Assembly (NCBI RefSeq): GCF_016405985.1
Contig: NZ_JAEFCF010000040.1
Span: 1-48,381 of the forward strand
Direction: 5' to 3'
DNA from: Paracoccus sp. IB05
GTDB lineage: Bacteria; Pseudomonadota; Alphaproteobacteria; Rhodobacterales; Rhodobacteraceae
Length of the DNA: 48,381 bases
The position numbers and the translations under genes are program-made. The notes under the pieces were generated by a model, which did no database searches, was not told the origin of the DNA, and worked only from the letters and a program-made list of their open reading frames with translations. Of this stretch, positions 15,645 to 24,846 are shown piece by piece (within the stretch, counting starts at the first letter, position 1; each line of letters begins with the position of its first letter).

Positions 15645-16469
15645 ATGCAATTTGTAAAGACCCATGGGGCTATGATCCCGGCGCTTGGCTTTGGCGTGTT
15701 CCGCATGTCTGGCCCCGAGGTGCAGACCATCGTCCCGGCGGCGCTTGAGGCCGGGTTTCGCCATTTCGACACGGCGCAGATCTATGAGAACGAGGCCCCT
15801 CTGGGACAGGCGCTGAAGGCCTCGGGTCTGCCGCGAAGCGAGCTGTTCCTGACCACCAAGGTCTGGGTGGCAAATTACAGCGCAGATCGTTTTGCGGCTT
15901 CGGTCGATGAAAGTCTCGAAAAGCTCGGGGTCGATCAGGTCGATCTTTTGCTGGCGCACTGGCCCGGCGATCAGGTGCCGGTTGCACAACAGATCGACTG
16001 GCTGAACGAGGCCCGGGCGGCGGGCAAGACCCGGCATATCGGCGTCAGCAATTACAACCGCAGCCAGCTGCGCGCGGCGACCGAAGCCAGCGCAGCCCCC
16101 ATCCTGACCAATCAGATCGAAATCCATCCCTGGCTTGACCAGTCAGAGATGGCCGCTCTGGCGCGGGAGACCGGCACATCCCTGACCGCCTATTTCGGCA
16201 TGGCCGATGGTGCGGTGCCAAAGGATCCGCTGATCGCCGGGATCGGGGCGCGATATGGCAAGACCGCCGCTCAGGTCGGCCTGCGCTGGCTGATCCAGCA
16301 AGGCTTTGTCGCCCTGTCGAAAACCGCCAGCCCCGCGCGTGTGACCGAGAATTTCGACATTTTTGACTTTGCGCTGACCGGGTCCGAGATGGCCGCGATC
16401 AGCGGTCTTGCCCGCGCCGATGGCCGCATCGTCTCGCCCGCAGGTCTGGCACCTGACTGGACCGCGTGA
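15645..16469 (+). CDS. Aldo/keto reductase (2,5-diketogluconate reductase type)
   Basis: 274 residues from the ATG after AGGAGAACAGG; an upstream ATG at 15621 would overlap this ribosome site. The AKR catalytic tetrad is complete: Asp42 and Tyr47 (FDTAQIYENE), Lys72 (LTTKVW) and His105 (LLLAHWP). The enzyme reduces aldehydes or ketones with NADPH in the cytoplasm. The following MFS exporter lies 9 bases on, so the two are probably one operon under the divergent LysR. Detoxification of a reactive carbonyl is a common role for such pairs (inference). Confidence 0.93.
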   Translation: MQFVKTHGAMIPALGFGVFRMSGPEVQTIVPAALEAGFRHFDTAQIYENEAPLGQALKASGLPRSELFLTTKVWVANYSADRFAASVDESLEKLGVDQVDLLLAHWPGDQVPVAQQIDWLNEARAAGKTRHIGVSNYNRSQLRAATEASAAPILTNQIEIHPWLDQSEMAALARETGTSLTAYFGMADGAVPKDPLIAGIGARYGKTAAQVGLRWLIQQGFVALSKTASPARVTENFDIFDFALTGSEMAAISGLARADGRIVSPAGLAPDWTA

Positions 16470-16478
16470 GGACAAGAT

Positions 16479-17651
16479 ATGGAAAGCCGCAAACTGAACT
16501 GGCCGTTGCTGGCCCTCGCCGTGGGGGCTTTTGCCATCGGCGTGACCGAGTTTTCGCCGATGGGGATGCTGCCGGTGATCGCGCGCGGGGTCGGGGTCTC
16601 GATCCCTTCGGCCGGGATGCTGGTCAGCGCCTATGCCATCGGGGTGATGGTCGGGGCGCCGGTCATGACGCTCCTTTTCGCACGCTTTGGCAAACGCACG
16701 GCTCTGATGGTGCTGATGGCGATTTTCACGCTTGGCAATCTGATGTCGGCGCTTTCGCCTGATTACTGGACCCTGCTGGCCTCGCGCGTGGTGACCAGCC
16801 TGAACCACGGGGCGTTCTTTGGCCTCGGCTCGGTGGTGGCGGCGAGCCTCGTTCCGAAAGAGAAACAGGCCAGCGCGGTTGCGACCATGTTCATGGGTCT
16901 CACAATCGCCAATATCGGCGGCGTGCCGGTGGCAACATGGATCGGCCAGGCGACCGGCTGGCGCGAGGCCTTTGCCGGGACGGCGGCGCTTGGCCTTCTG
17001 ACCATCGCGGCCCTGTGGCTCGCCCTGCCGCCCGGTGCCGCCGGCGCGCGCCCCGAAGTCGCGCGGGAGCTGCGCGTGCTGACCCGGCCGCCGGTGCTGG
17101 TGGCGCTTGCCACGACGGTGCTTGGCGCCAGCGCGATGTTCGTACTTTACACCTATGTTGCGCCGGTGCTGGCGACCCTGGCGGGCGCGTCGGACGGGTT
17201 TGTGACACTGGCGCTGGTGCTGATCGGGCTGGGCTTCACCTTCGGGAACTGGCTGGGTGGCCGGATGGCCGACTGGTCGCTGGAAGGGGCAACGGCGATC
17301 TTCCTCGCGGCGCTTTCGCTGATCATGCTGGTCGCGCCCTTTACTCTTGGAACGCTTCCTGGTGCCGCGATCACGCTGTTTCTCTGGGGGGCTGCCGCTT
17401 TTGCCATCGTGCCGCCGGTACAGATGCGGGTGATGCAGGCCGCTGCCGATGCGCCGGGCCTTGCCTCTTCGGTGAATATCGGGGCCTTCAACCTTGGCAA
17501 TGCGATCGGTGCGGCGCTTGGTGGCGCAGTGATCGCGCTGGATCTGGGCTATAGCGCAGTGCCGGTCGCGGGCGGGTTGACGGCGGCGGCAGGGCTGGCT
17601 CTGGTCTGGCTGAGCCGCCGGAACCCGGCGGGGATGCCCTGCAAGGCATGA
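16479..17651 (+). CDS. MFS transporter (arabinose-efflux/DHA1 type)
   Basis: 390 residues with 12 predicted membrane spans. The AraJ/YdhP-like subfamily is suggested by the first span, with AIGVTEFSPMGMLPVIA, and the conserved loop LFARFGKRTALM between spans 2 and 3. It is likely a proton-driven exporter in the inner membrane. It follows the aldo/keto reductase closely. The substrate cannot be read from sequence. Confidence 0.92.
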   Translation: MESRKLNWPLLALAVGAFAIGVTEFSPMGMLPVIARGVGVSIPSAGMLVSAYAIGVMVGAPVMTLLFARFGKRTALMVLMAIFTLGNLMSALSPDYWTLLASRVVTSLNHGAFFGLGSVVAASLVPKEKQASAVATMFMGLTIANIGGVPVATWIGQATGWREAFAGTAALGLLTIAALWLALPPGAAGARPEVARELRVLTRPPVLVALATTVLGASAMFVLYTYVAPVLATLAGASDGFVTLALVLIGLGFTFGNWLGGRMADWSLEGATAIFLAALSLIMLVAPFTLGTLPGAAITLFLWGAAAFAIVPPVQMRVMQAAADAPGLASSVNIGAFNLGNAIGAALGGAVIALDLGYSAVPVAGGLTAAAGLALVWLSRRNPAGMPCKA

Positions 17652-17655
17652 GATA

Positions 17656-17684
17656 AAGGCGCGCAGTTGCCGGCTGCGCGCCTT
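17656..17684. terminator. Bidirectional terminator between convergent genes
   Basis: An 11-base perfect stem (AAGGCGCGCAG / CTGCGCGCCTT) with a 7-base loop lies between the MFS gene and the convergent dehydrogenase gene. T-rich and A-rich edges on each side fit termination from both directions. Confidence 0.8.
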
Positions 17685-17706
17685 CACGTTTCAGCGCAGC
17701 GCCAGA

Positions 17707-18795
17707 TCAGGTCAGGCGGGCGCGCAGCCCTTCAGTGATGGCGGCACTGCCGCTGTCGCCGCCCAGATCACGGCTGATCAGCCCATCGGCAATTGCCGCG
17801 CTGACGGCAGTACGGATCCGGGCTGCGGCCCCTGAGAGGCGGCAATCCTCATGCCGCGCTGCCAGCCATTCCAGCATCGACGCCGCCGAAAGCACGGTGC
17901 CATAGGGGTTCGCGACCCCCTTGCCCGCAATATCCGGGGCCGAGCCATGCGCCGCCTGGAACAGCCCCTGAGCCTCGCCAACCTCGGCCGAGGGGGCAAG
18001 CCCCATGCCGCCAATCGTTGCCGCCGCCAGATCCGAAAGGATGTCGCCGAACATATTCTCGGTCACGATCACATTGTAATGGCCGGGCTTTGTCACAAGA
18101 TACATCGCCATCGCGTCGATCAGACCATGTTCGGCCTGAATATCGGGATACTCCGCCGCCACCTCGTCAAAGATCGCGCGGAAAAACGCATAGCTGCGCA
18201 GCACATTGGCCTTGTCGACACAGGTGACCCGTTTCACCCCATCCGCCGGCGCGCCATTCGAGGCCCGCGCCAGATCGAACGCCTTGCGCACGATGCGTTC
18301 GACGCCTTTTCGGGTCTGAACCAGGGTATCCACCGCCATCTCACCGCGCAGCTGCGCGCCGGCGCCCCGGGCGGCGTAAAGCCCTTCGCTGTTCTCGCGC
18401 AGGATGATGTAATCGATATCCCCGGGCTTCACATCCGCCAGCGGCGACCGGATGCCGGGATAAAGCCGGATCGGGCGGATATTGGCGAAAAGATCCAGCT
18501 CGAACCGCAGCCGCAGCGTGAAATCCAGCCCTGCCTCGGTCCCGTCAGGATGGACGACACCCGGAATTCCCGCCGCGCCATGCAAAACCGCATCCGCCCC
18601 GGCACAGGCGCGGAAGGTGGTTTCCGGAAAGCTCTCGCCGGTCTGGCGGTAAAGCTCGGCGCCCGCAGGATGATCGGCAAAGCGCAGGGGGCAGTCATTC
18701 CCGAAGGCCGCGCGCAATACCTCGACGCTGGCGGCCGCCACTTCGGGGCCGATGCCGTCCCCGGGGACGACCGCGATCTCATAGATCTCTTTCAT
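17707..18795 (-). CDS. Isocitrate/isopropylmalate dehydrogenase-family enzyme (tartrate/LeuB-like)
   Basis: 362 residues. It is an NAD-dependent beta-decarboxylating dehydrogenase. The N-terminal VVPGDGIGPEV, the substrate-arginine block RLRFELDLFANIRPIRLYPG, ENSEGLYA, the metal-binding DAMAMYLV and NMFGDILSDLAA, and the HGSAPDIAGKG nucleotide site are all present. The family oxidises and decarboxylates 2-hydroxy acids such as 3-isopropylmalate, tartrate or homoisocitrate. Its neighbour is an SDR gene 9 bases upstream, and there are no leucine genes, so a catabolic hydroxy-acid role is more likely than leucine synthesis. Confidence 0.9.
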   Translation of the reverse strand: MKEIYEIAVVPGDGIGPEVAAASVEVLRAAFGNDCPLRFADHPAGAELYRQTGESFPETTFRACAGADAVLHGAAGIPGVVHPDGTEAGLDFTLRLRFELDLFANIRPIRLYPGIRSPLADVKPGDIDYIILRENSEGLYAARGAGAQLRGEMAVDTLVQTRKGVERIVRKAFDLARASNGAPADGVKRVTCVDKANVLRSYAFFRAIFDEVAAEYPDIQAEHGLIDAMAMYLVTKPGHYNVIVTENMFGDILSDLAAATIGGMGLAPSAEVGEAQGLFQAAHGSAPDIAGKGVANPYGTVLSAASMLEWLAARHEDCRLSGAAARIRTAVSAAIADGLISRDLGGDSGSAAITEGLRARLT

Positions 18796-18804
18796 CTTGC
18801 CGCC

Positions 18805-19551
18805 TCAGATACAGCGCCCGCCATCGACTTCCATCGCGACGCCGGTGATCATCGACGCTTCCTCGGAACAGAGGAACGCGGCGGCATTGCCCATATCCTC
18901 GGGCGTCGAGAACCGGCCAAGCGGGATCGAGGCGAGGAATTTTGCACGGATCTCGGGCGTGTCCGACCCCATGAAGGTGGACAGAAGCGGCGTATCCCCC
19001 GCCACCGGGTTGATCGCGTTGACGCGGATCCCGAACGGGGCCAGTTCCACCGCCATCGCGCGGGTCGCGGTGATCACCCAGCCCTTGGAGGCATTATACC
19101 AGGTCAGATTGGGGCGCGGAGAGACGCCGCCGGTGGAGGCCACATTCAGGATCGCACCGGCGTTCTGCGCCTTGAAATGCGGCACCATCGCGCGGGCGCC
19201 ATAATAAATTGAACGCATGTTCACATTGGCGATCCGGTCGAAATCCGCCTCGTCCAGCGCGTCGAGCGGTGTCGGCAAATGACCCACCCCGGCATTGTTG
19301 ACCAGCACATTCAGCCCGCCAAAGACTGATAGCGCCAGATCCCGCGCGCCCGTCATGCCTTCGGCGCTTGCCACATCACCGATGAAGGGGCGGCAATCAG
19401 CGCCAAGGCTTTCCGCCACCCGTTCTGCATTGGCCTGATCGCGGTCCATCAGCACGACTTTCGCACCCTCGGCCACGAATTTCCGCACGATCCCTTCGCC
19501 AAAGCCCGACCCGCCGCCGGTGACGACAGCAATCTTACCACTCAGTCGCAT
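18805..19551 (-). CDS. Short-chain dehydrogenase/reductase
   Basis: 248 residues from the second of two adjacent ATGs, which has GGGAG at the better distance. The Rossmann motif TGGGSGFG is at 11-18, NNAG at 85-88, and the catalytic Ser139, Tyr152 and Lys156 (YNASK) are in place. The C-terminus fits SDRs with the SMITGVAMEVDGG ending. It oxidises an alcohol or reduces a ketone with NAD(P). It is transcribed with the beta-decarboxylating dehydrogenase and divergent from the aldehyde dehydrogenase, so the three probably share a pathway for a hydroxy or sugar acid. Confidence 0.93.
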   Translation of the reverse strand: MRLSGKIAVVTGGGSGFGEGIVRKFVAEGAKVVLMDRDQANAERVAESLGADCRPFIGDVASAEGMTGARDLALSVFGGLNVLVNNAGVGHLPTPLDALDEADFDRIANVNMRSIYYGARAMVPHFKAQNAGAILNVASTGGVSPRPNLTWYNASKGWVITATRAMAVELAPFGIRVNAINPVAGDTPLLSTFMGSDTPEIRAKFLASIPLGRFSTPEDMGNAAAFLCSEEASMITGVAMEVDGGRCI

Positions 19552-19729
19552 CATATCTCCCTCGCGGGGCTTTGCCCCCCGCCAAACGCCGGCAGAATGG
19601 GGGAAAGCCGGCGCCGGTGACAGCCGCATTATCTGAACGCGCGATCAGGTTTCCTTCCTTGAGCGCGGCTCTGCGCCGGGTATTTTGTGCCGCAGAGATC
19701 CGGTGATCTGACCGACCGGAGGGGATAAC
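19552..19729. promoter_or_regulatory. Divergent promoter region, SDR operon / aldehyde dehydrogenase
   Basis: About 180 bases separate two outward-facing genes, each with a good ribosome binding site (GGGAG and GGAGGGGA). The promoters must lie here; no clear boxes or operator were identified. Confidence 0.5.
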
Positions 19730-21217
19730 ATGACCGACTGGACCAGCCGCGCAACCGCGCTTTACGATGGCGGCTTCCGCCCGATGTTCATCAATGGCCA
19801 ATGGGTCAGCGCCGTCTCGGGCGAGGTGATGGAGGCGCGCAATCCCGCCACCGGCGCCCTGCTCGCAACCGTACCGAAGGGCGGTGCAGCCGATATCGAC
19901 GCTGCCGTCCGGGCCGCGCGGCGTGCCTTTGAAGGGCCCTGGTCGAAATTCACCCCCTTTGAACGTCAGGCGCTGCTGTTGCGCATTGCCGAACGGTTCG
20001 AGGCGGAATGGGAGGATCTGTGCCTTTCCGACACGCTGGATATGGGGATGCCGATTGCCCGCACCCTGGGCAATGCGCGGCGTGTATTGGGGATGCTGCG
20101 CTTTTACGCGGGCCAGGCGGTTGCGATCCATGGCCAGACCATCCCGAATTCCTTCCCGGGCGAGATCCTGTCGCAGACAGTCAGGGAACCGATCGGCGTG
20201 GTCGGCGCGATCATCCCCTGGAACGCGCCGATTGCGGGATCGGTCTGGAAGATCGCCCCGGCGCTGGCGACCGGCTGCACGGTGGTGCTGAAACCGTCCG
20301 AGGAAGCTTCGCTGACGGTGCTGATGATCGCACGGCTGATGGCCGAGGCTGGTCTGCCCGAAGGCGTGCTGAATGTGGTGACAGGCACCGGAGCGGATGC
20401 CGGCGCGGCGCTGGCGGTGCATCCCGATGTCGACAAGATCGTCTTTACCGGATCGACCGCCACCGGTCAGGCCATTGCCCGCGCCGCCACCGGCACGCTG
20501 AAACATGTCTCGCTGGAACTGGGCGGCAAATCACCGGTCATCATCTGCCGCGACGCGGATATCGACAAGGCGGTCCCCGTGGCGGCGATGGCGGTCTTTG
20601 CCAATTCCGGCCAGATCTGCATCGCCGGATCGCGCCTGTTTGTCGCGCGCGAGATCCATGACGATTTCGTCACCCGCGTCGCGGATTATGCCGCGAAACT
20701 GAGGATCGGGGATGGGATCGCCCCGGAAACCGAGATCGGCCCGATCATCTCGGCCCGGCAAAGCCAGCGGATCGAAGGCTTCCTGACCACCGGCCTGCAA
20801 GAGGGCGCAAAGACCTATACCGGCGGCACAAGACTGGATCTGCCCGGGCTTGAGGGCGGCAATTTCATCGCACCGACCGTCTTTGGTGCCGTCACCGATG
20901 AGATGACCATCGCCCGCGAAGAGATCTTTGGCCCGGTGATTTCCGCCATGCCCTTTGACACGCTGGACGAGGTGGTGCAGCGCGCCAATGCCACGCCCTA
21001 TGGCCTCGCAGCGGGGATTTTCACCACGCATCTGGGTACGGCGCATAAACTGTCGCGCCGCATCCGTGCCGGATCAGTCTGGGTGAATATGTATCACGCG
21101 ATCGACCCCGCCGTGCCCTTTGGCGGCATGAAAATGTCGGGCTATGGCCGCGAGGGCGGGCTGGAACATCTGGGTGAATATCTTGAGACCAAGGCGATCT
21201 GGATCAATACCGACTAG
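19730..21217 (+). CDS. Aldehyde dehydrogenase (NAD(P)-dependent)
   Basis: 495 residues, the full length for the family. The catalytic Cys297 (GQICIAGSR), general-base Glu263 (LELGGKSP) and oxyanion Asn in IPWNAPIAG are all present. It oxidises an aldehyde to the acid in the cytoplasm. Its 3' end overlaps the convergent LysR gene by four bases. It is probably the partner of the divergent SDR: SDR makes the aldehyde or ketone, ALDH oxidises it (inference). Substrate range is not visible. Confidence 0.95.
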   Translation: MTDWTSRATALYDGGFRPMFINGQWVSAVSGEVMEARNPATGALLATVPKGGAADIDAAVRAARRAFEGPWSKFTPFERQALLLRIAERFEAEWEDLCLSDTLDMGMPIARTLGNARRVLGMLRFYAGQAVAIHGQTIPNSFPGEILSQTVREPIGVVGAIIPWNAPIAGSVWKIAPALATGCTVVLKPSEEASLTVLMIARLMAEAGLPEGVLNVVTGTGADAGAALAVHPDVDKIVFTGSTATGQAIARAATGTLKHVSLELGGKSPVIICRDADIDKAVPVAAMAVFANSGQICIAGSRLFVAREIHDDFVTRVADYAAKLRIGDGIAPETEIGPIISARQSQRIEGFLTTGLQEGAKTYTGGTRLDLPGLEGGNFIAPTVFGAVTDEMTIAREEIFGPVISAMPFDTLDEVVQRANATPYGLAAGIFTTHLGTAHKLSRRIRAGSVWVNMYHAIDPAVPFGGMKMSGYGREGGLEHLGEYLETKAIWINTD

Positions 21218-22113
21218 GTTCGGCCCAGTTCGGTCCGGATCAGCTCGATCAGCTGTTCAGAATAGCTGTGCTGGACATAGCCCTTCGCGGTCAGGATGCC
21301 CACCGCGCGGGTCGAGCCGGGATCCGAGATCCGCACCACGCGGAATTCGGCCGTCGGCATCATCGGCACCGCAATCTCCGGCACCAGCGCCACGCCAAGC
21401 CCGGCCGAGGCCAGCGCAATCGCGGTATAGGCGTTCTGCACCTCATATTGCAGGTTCAGCGAGATGTCCTGATCTGCCGCCAGCCGGTCGATCTGCGCCC
21501 GGATCGCGGTCTGGCGGTCGAGCAGGATCAGCGGGAAACGCGCCACCTCTGACAGCGTGAAACGCTGCGCGCCTTCGTCGAAATCGGCGGGGATACAGGC
21601 GACGAGATGGTCTTCGAGGATCGGCTCGAACTGGAAATCGCTGAGCCCGGGCACTTCCGGCCCGATATAAAGTTCAACCTCCTGCTCCTGCAAAAGTGCA
21701 AGCGCGGCATTGGGCGGCGTTTCCTTCAGATCCACCAGGCTGCGCGGATAACGCAGCTTGAAGGTCGCAAGGATGCGCCCGAGCCGGGTCGAGGCGAGGG
21801 TGGGCGCACAGGCAATCCGCACATGGCCACGCCGCTGCGCCGCGACCTCGGACAGGCGCGCCAGCCCGGCCTGCACCTCGGCCATCGCATGGCTGACCTG
21901 CTCATAGAGCACCCGCCCTTCCGAGGTCAGATTGGCGCGTTGCGGCGTGCGGATGAAGAGGCTCATCCCCACCTGCGCCTCAAGATCGCGGATCTGCATC
22001 GACACGGCCGAGGGCGAGCGGTTGCTTTCCTCTGCCGCGCGGCGAAAACTGCCATGTTCGGCAGCCAGCAGAAAGGTCTGCAGCAATTTGAGATTGATAT
22101 TGCTTGCAGCCAT
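21214..22113 (-). CDS. LysR-family transcriptional regulator
   Basis: 299 residues. The N-terminal helix-turn-helix (FLLAAEHGSFRRAAEESN, then RSPSAVSMQIRDLEAQVG) and a C-terminal effector domain starting at about residue 90 are typical. It stands between the aldehyde dehydrogenase (convergent) and the second ABC operon (same strand, downstream-facing). It is therefore a candidate regulator of either block. No ligand can be read. Confidence 0.92.
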   Translation of the reverse strand: MAASNINLKLLQTFLLAAEHGSFRRAAEESNRSPSAVSMQIRDLEAQVGMSLFIRTPQRANLTSEGRVLYEQVSHAMAEVQAGLARLSEVAAQRRGHVRIACAPTLASTRLGRILATFKLRYPRSLVDLKETPPNAALALLQEQEVELYIGPEVPGLSDFQFEPILEDHLVACIPADFDEGAQRFTLSEVARFPLILLDRQTAIRAQIDRLAADQDISLNLQYEVQNAYTAIALASAGLGVALVPEIAVPMMPTAEFRVVRISDPGSTRAVGILTAKGYVQHSYSEQLIELIRTELGRT

Positions 22114-22234
22114 GACGGGCCCCCTGTGACAAGATCGTAGCCCCGGGGCGGGCTGCTGTCAGCCTTTCCCGCAAACTCCTGTCTCTGAGCCTGGCCGCCG
22201 GTTCGATGACCCGGATGCCGTCTGCCTATATGCC

Positions 22235-22264
22235 GCTGGCGGGGGCTGATGCACCCCGCGCCAG
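22235..22264 (-). terminator. Hairpin downstream of the second ABC ATPase gene
   Basis: A GC-rich stem with one bulge (CTGGCG...GGGG / CCCC...CGCCAG) lies just after the end of the minus-strand ABC operon. There is no long T-run, so it may be a weak or factor-assisted terminator. Confidence 0.4.
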
Positions 22265-22270
22265 GGCGGC

Positions 22271-23782
22271 TCAGTGAACGGCCGCGAACATGATCTTTTC
22301 TTCATCCGCGTCAAGGGCCATCATCTCTTCGACGATCTTGCCGCGTTTCGCCACGAGGATACGGTCGGAAACCGCCATGATTTCAGGAAGATAGGACGAG
22401 ATCACCACCACCGCGAGGCCCTGATCCGCAAGATCATGGATCAGCTGGTGGATCTCGACAATCGCGCCGACATCGACGCCCCGGGTCGGTTCATCGAAAA
22501 TGATCAGCTTCGGCTCCTGGATCAGTGATTTGGCGATCACCACCTTTTGCTGATTGCCGCCCGACAGTTCGATCATCCGCGCGCGGTCCGAGATCTGCTT
22601 CAGCCGGAGCCGCTCGCCCCATTCCCTGGCCAGCTCCAGCGCACGACGCGGCGAGACAACAGAAAGCGGGTTCGATTGTTTCGACAATTCCCCCAGCAAA
22701 AGGTTCTGCCCCGCCGTCATGGTTTCGAAAAACCCGTCATGTTTGCGGTCTTCGGTGACATAGACGATGCCATCGCGCATCGCCGGGCGCGGCACGCGGT
22801 AACGCACCGGCTTGCCGTTCAGCCGCACTTCGCCGCCATGCATGAAATCGCGTTTCAGGACGCCGGCGACGACTTTGGCCATCTCAGACCGGCCCGCGCC
22901 GACCAGGCCGAAGATCCCCGTCACCTGGCCGCCAAAGACCGAGAAGGAGGAATTGCGGACCATCGCACCACAAGACAGGTTCTCGACGCTGAGTACCTTT
23001 TCGCCATAAGGCCGGGGCTTGCGTTTCACGCCGCCATGCAGGCTTTCCGACAGGGTTCGCCCGACCATCGCCTGGACGATGCTTTCGCGGGTGAAGTCAG
23101 ACGCCGCGCCGGTCGCGGCCAGCTGGCCGTCACGCAGGATGGTGATGCGGTCCGAGACCTCCAGCGCCTCTTCCAGCGCATGGGTGATGAAGACAATGGC
23201 CACGCCCTTGGCCTTCAGCCGCTCGATCAGCATGAAGAAATGGCGTTTTTCCTCGGGCGTCAGCGTCGCGGTCGGCTCGTCAAAGATGATGACGCGCGCA
23301 TTGTGATGCACGGCGCGGGCAATCTCGACCATCTGCTTTTGCGCCGCACCCAGCGTCGAGACCTGGGCGGTCGGATCGACCTGGAACCCCATGCCGACAA
23401 GGAATTGCCGCGCCTCGATGTACAGACCGCGCAGGCGGTTGAACATCTTCTCATCGCCCAGATAGATATTCTGCGCGACGGTCATGGCGGGGACAAGATT
23501 GGTTTCCTGGAACACCATGACGACGCCGTTTCTCAGCGCCTCTGCCGGCGAGGCGAAGCTGATCTCGCGCCCGTCCAGGGCCATGCGGCCCTGGCTCAGC
23601 CGGTAGACACCGGCAATCACCTTGGTCAGCGTCGATTTTCCGGCGCCGTTTTCCCCCAGAAGCGCATGGACCTCGCCCTTGCGCAAAGTGAAATCCATGT
23701 CGCGAAACGCCGCGATGCCGCCGAAGCTTTTGGTGGCATTTTGCAGCTCTACCACGGTTTCCAACTTCAAACTCTCCGCCAT
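22271..23782 (-). CDS. Sugar ABC transporter ATP-binding protein, two-domain (RbsA/MglA-like)
   Basis: 503 residues. Domain 1: GENGAGKSTL, LGAAQKQMVEIARAV and IIFDEPTATL. Domain 2: the normal degenerate P-loop (GLVGAGRSE), LSGGNQQKVVIAKSL and IIFDEPTRGVDVG, with the Walker B Asp intact, unlike the other RbsA-like protein in the window. Its start overlaps the stop of the beta-propeller gene (ATGA). It would power the two permeases at 24.8-29.0 kb, which probably form a heterodimer because two different permease genes share one ATPase. Confidence 0.93.
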   Translation of the reverse strand: MAESLKLETVVELQNATKSFGGIAAFRDMDFTLRKGEVHALLGENGAGKSTLTKVIAGVYRLSQGRMALDGREISFASPAEALRNGVVMVFQETNLVPAMTVAQNIYLGDEKMFNRLRGLYIEARQFLVGMGFQVDPTAQVSTLGAAQKQMVEIARAVHHNARVIIFDEPTATLTPEEKRHFFMLIERLKAKGVAIVFITHALEEALEVSDRITILRDGQLAATGAASDFTRESIVQAMVGRTLSESLHGGVKRKPRPYGEKVLSVENLSCGAMVRNSSFSVFGGQVTGIFGLVGAGRSEMAKVVAGVLKRDFMHGGEVRLNGKPVRYRVPRPAMRDGIVYVTEDRKHDGFFETMTAGQNLLLGELSKQSNPLSVVSPRRALELAREWGERLRLKQISDRARMIELSGGNQQKVVIAKSLIQEPKLIIFDEPTRGVDVGAIVEIHQLIHDLADQGLAVVVISSYLPEIMAVSDRILVAKRGKIVEEMMALDADEEKIMFAAVH

Positions 23783-24846
23783 CAGATCCCCCGGGCGGCG
23801 CCATCAAGGCGCAGGATTTTGCCATGGCCTTTCGAGGCTACAAAAAGATCGTCACCCTGCTCGACGGCAGAGACACAGCCATGCGCCTGGCCATCGGCCC
23901 GCGAATGGAAACTGCGCAGCGGTTTCATCTGCGGCGAGCATTGCAGCACCAGCCCATAAGACCGGGTCTCGGCAAAGGGTTTGGTCACCCCCATCCGGCG
24001 GAGCTGGCTGCCCTGCATCGGTTCGGAAAAGGACAGTCCCGAGGCAAGGGCGGGTGCCATCCAGAACGGCTCCGGCACCTCGGCCAGCATACGTTTGCAA
24101 TAGGCCGGTTCGCGCAGGATGAATTCGACCAGCTGATTGCGCACCGAGAAAAAGCTGAGCCAGAACCCCGCCTCGACCGCAGGGGCGATCCGGGCCGGAT
24201 AGGCGGGCAGATGTTCCAGCACAGGCTCGGCCTTGCCGGTGCCAAGATCGACCGACAGCACCCGGTGCCGCCAGCTTTCCGAAACCCAGACCTTTTGCGA
24301 CCCTGTCGCGGCAACGCCCCCGGCCCAGGCCAGACCGCCCAGCACCCTGACCGCCTCGCCCGTGGCAAGGTTCAGCCGCCAGAGCGCGCCGGACTGGCCC
24401 CGTTCCATCAGATCGCGGCGCCAGTCTGTGGCGCGGCGCTGGCTTGCACCTTCGGTCACCAGAAGCGTGTCGGCGTCAAGAAAGGCCAGCGCGCTCGGGT
24501 TCTTCGGCGTGGCAAAGCTCTTGCCGTCATGGGCGCCGCCGCGCAGCTTCACGCCCTTGCCGTCAAGACCCACGGCAAGCATACCCTTGCCATAAGCCAG
24601 CGCCGAAACATCGGCGTCGAAAGCGGCGATCTCTTCGCCGGTCTCGACCCGGATCACGCGCGGGCCAGAAGACGCGACCAGCCCCTTGCCGGTCACGACG
24701 AGATTATCGGCATATGTCAGCAAGGCGACCTCAGCCGCCTCATCGAGACCCGCATTCGGCAGCAAAGGGCCATCCAGCACCGGCACCGTGATCGCGGCCT
24801 CGCCCCGGCCAAGGCGGCGGTCGATAAAGCGGCGGATCGCGCTCAT
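23782..24846 (-). CDS. Strictosidine-synthase/SMP-30-like beta-propeller protein, divergent
   Basis: 354 residues from the ATG that overlaps the stop of the permease-fusion gene. The chain repeats short beta-blade patterns (for example TLLVTEGASQRRATDWRRDL and VWVSESWRHRVLSVDLGTGK), matching the second half of its larger neighbour. The hallmark GLPGYPDNI is reduced to HLPAYPARI, so the calcium site of the family seems lost. No signal peptide is visible, so it is probably cytoplasmic. It may be a non-catalytic partner of the fused propeller, or a lactonase with altered specificity. Translational coupling on both sides places it firmly in the transporter operon. Confidence 0.75.
   Translation of the reverse strand: MSAIRRFIDRRLGRGEAAITVPVLDGPLLPNAGLDEAAEVALLTYADNLVVTGKGLVASSGPRVIRVETGEEIAAFDADVSALAYGKGMLAVGLDGKGVKLRGGAHDGKSFATPKNPSALAFLDADTLLVTEGASQRRATDWRRDLMERGQSGALWRLNLATGEAVRVLGGLAWAGGVAATGSQKVWVSESWRHRVLSVDLGTGKAEPVLEHLPAYPARIAPAVEAGFWLSFFSVRNQLVEFILREPAYCKRMLAEVPEPFWMAPALASGLSFSEPMQGSQLRRMGVTKPFAETRSYGLVLQCSPQMKPLRSFHSRADGQAHGCVSAVEQGDDLFVASKGHGKILRLDGAARGI

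Noticed and set aside
16143-17687. 514-codon open frame antisense to the MFS gene
   Set aside because: Arg/His-rich shadow opposite a clear 12-span membrane protein.
17707-18795. Calling the gene leuB
   Set aside because: No leucine genes are adjacent; the SDR/ALDH context suggests a catabolic hydroxy-acid enzyme, so only the family is given.
17851-19212. 453-codon open frame antisense to the dehydrogenase and SDR genes
   Set aside because: Shadow spanning two genes that both show complete catalytic motifs.
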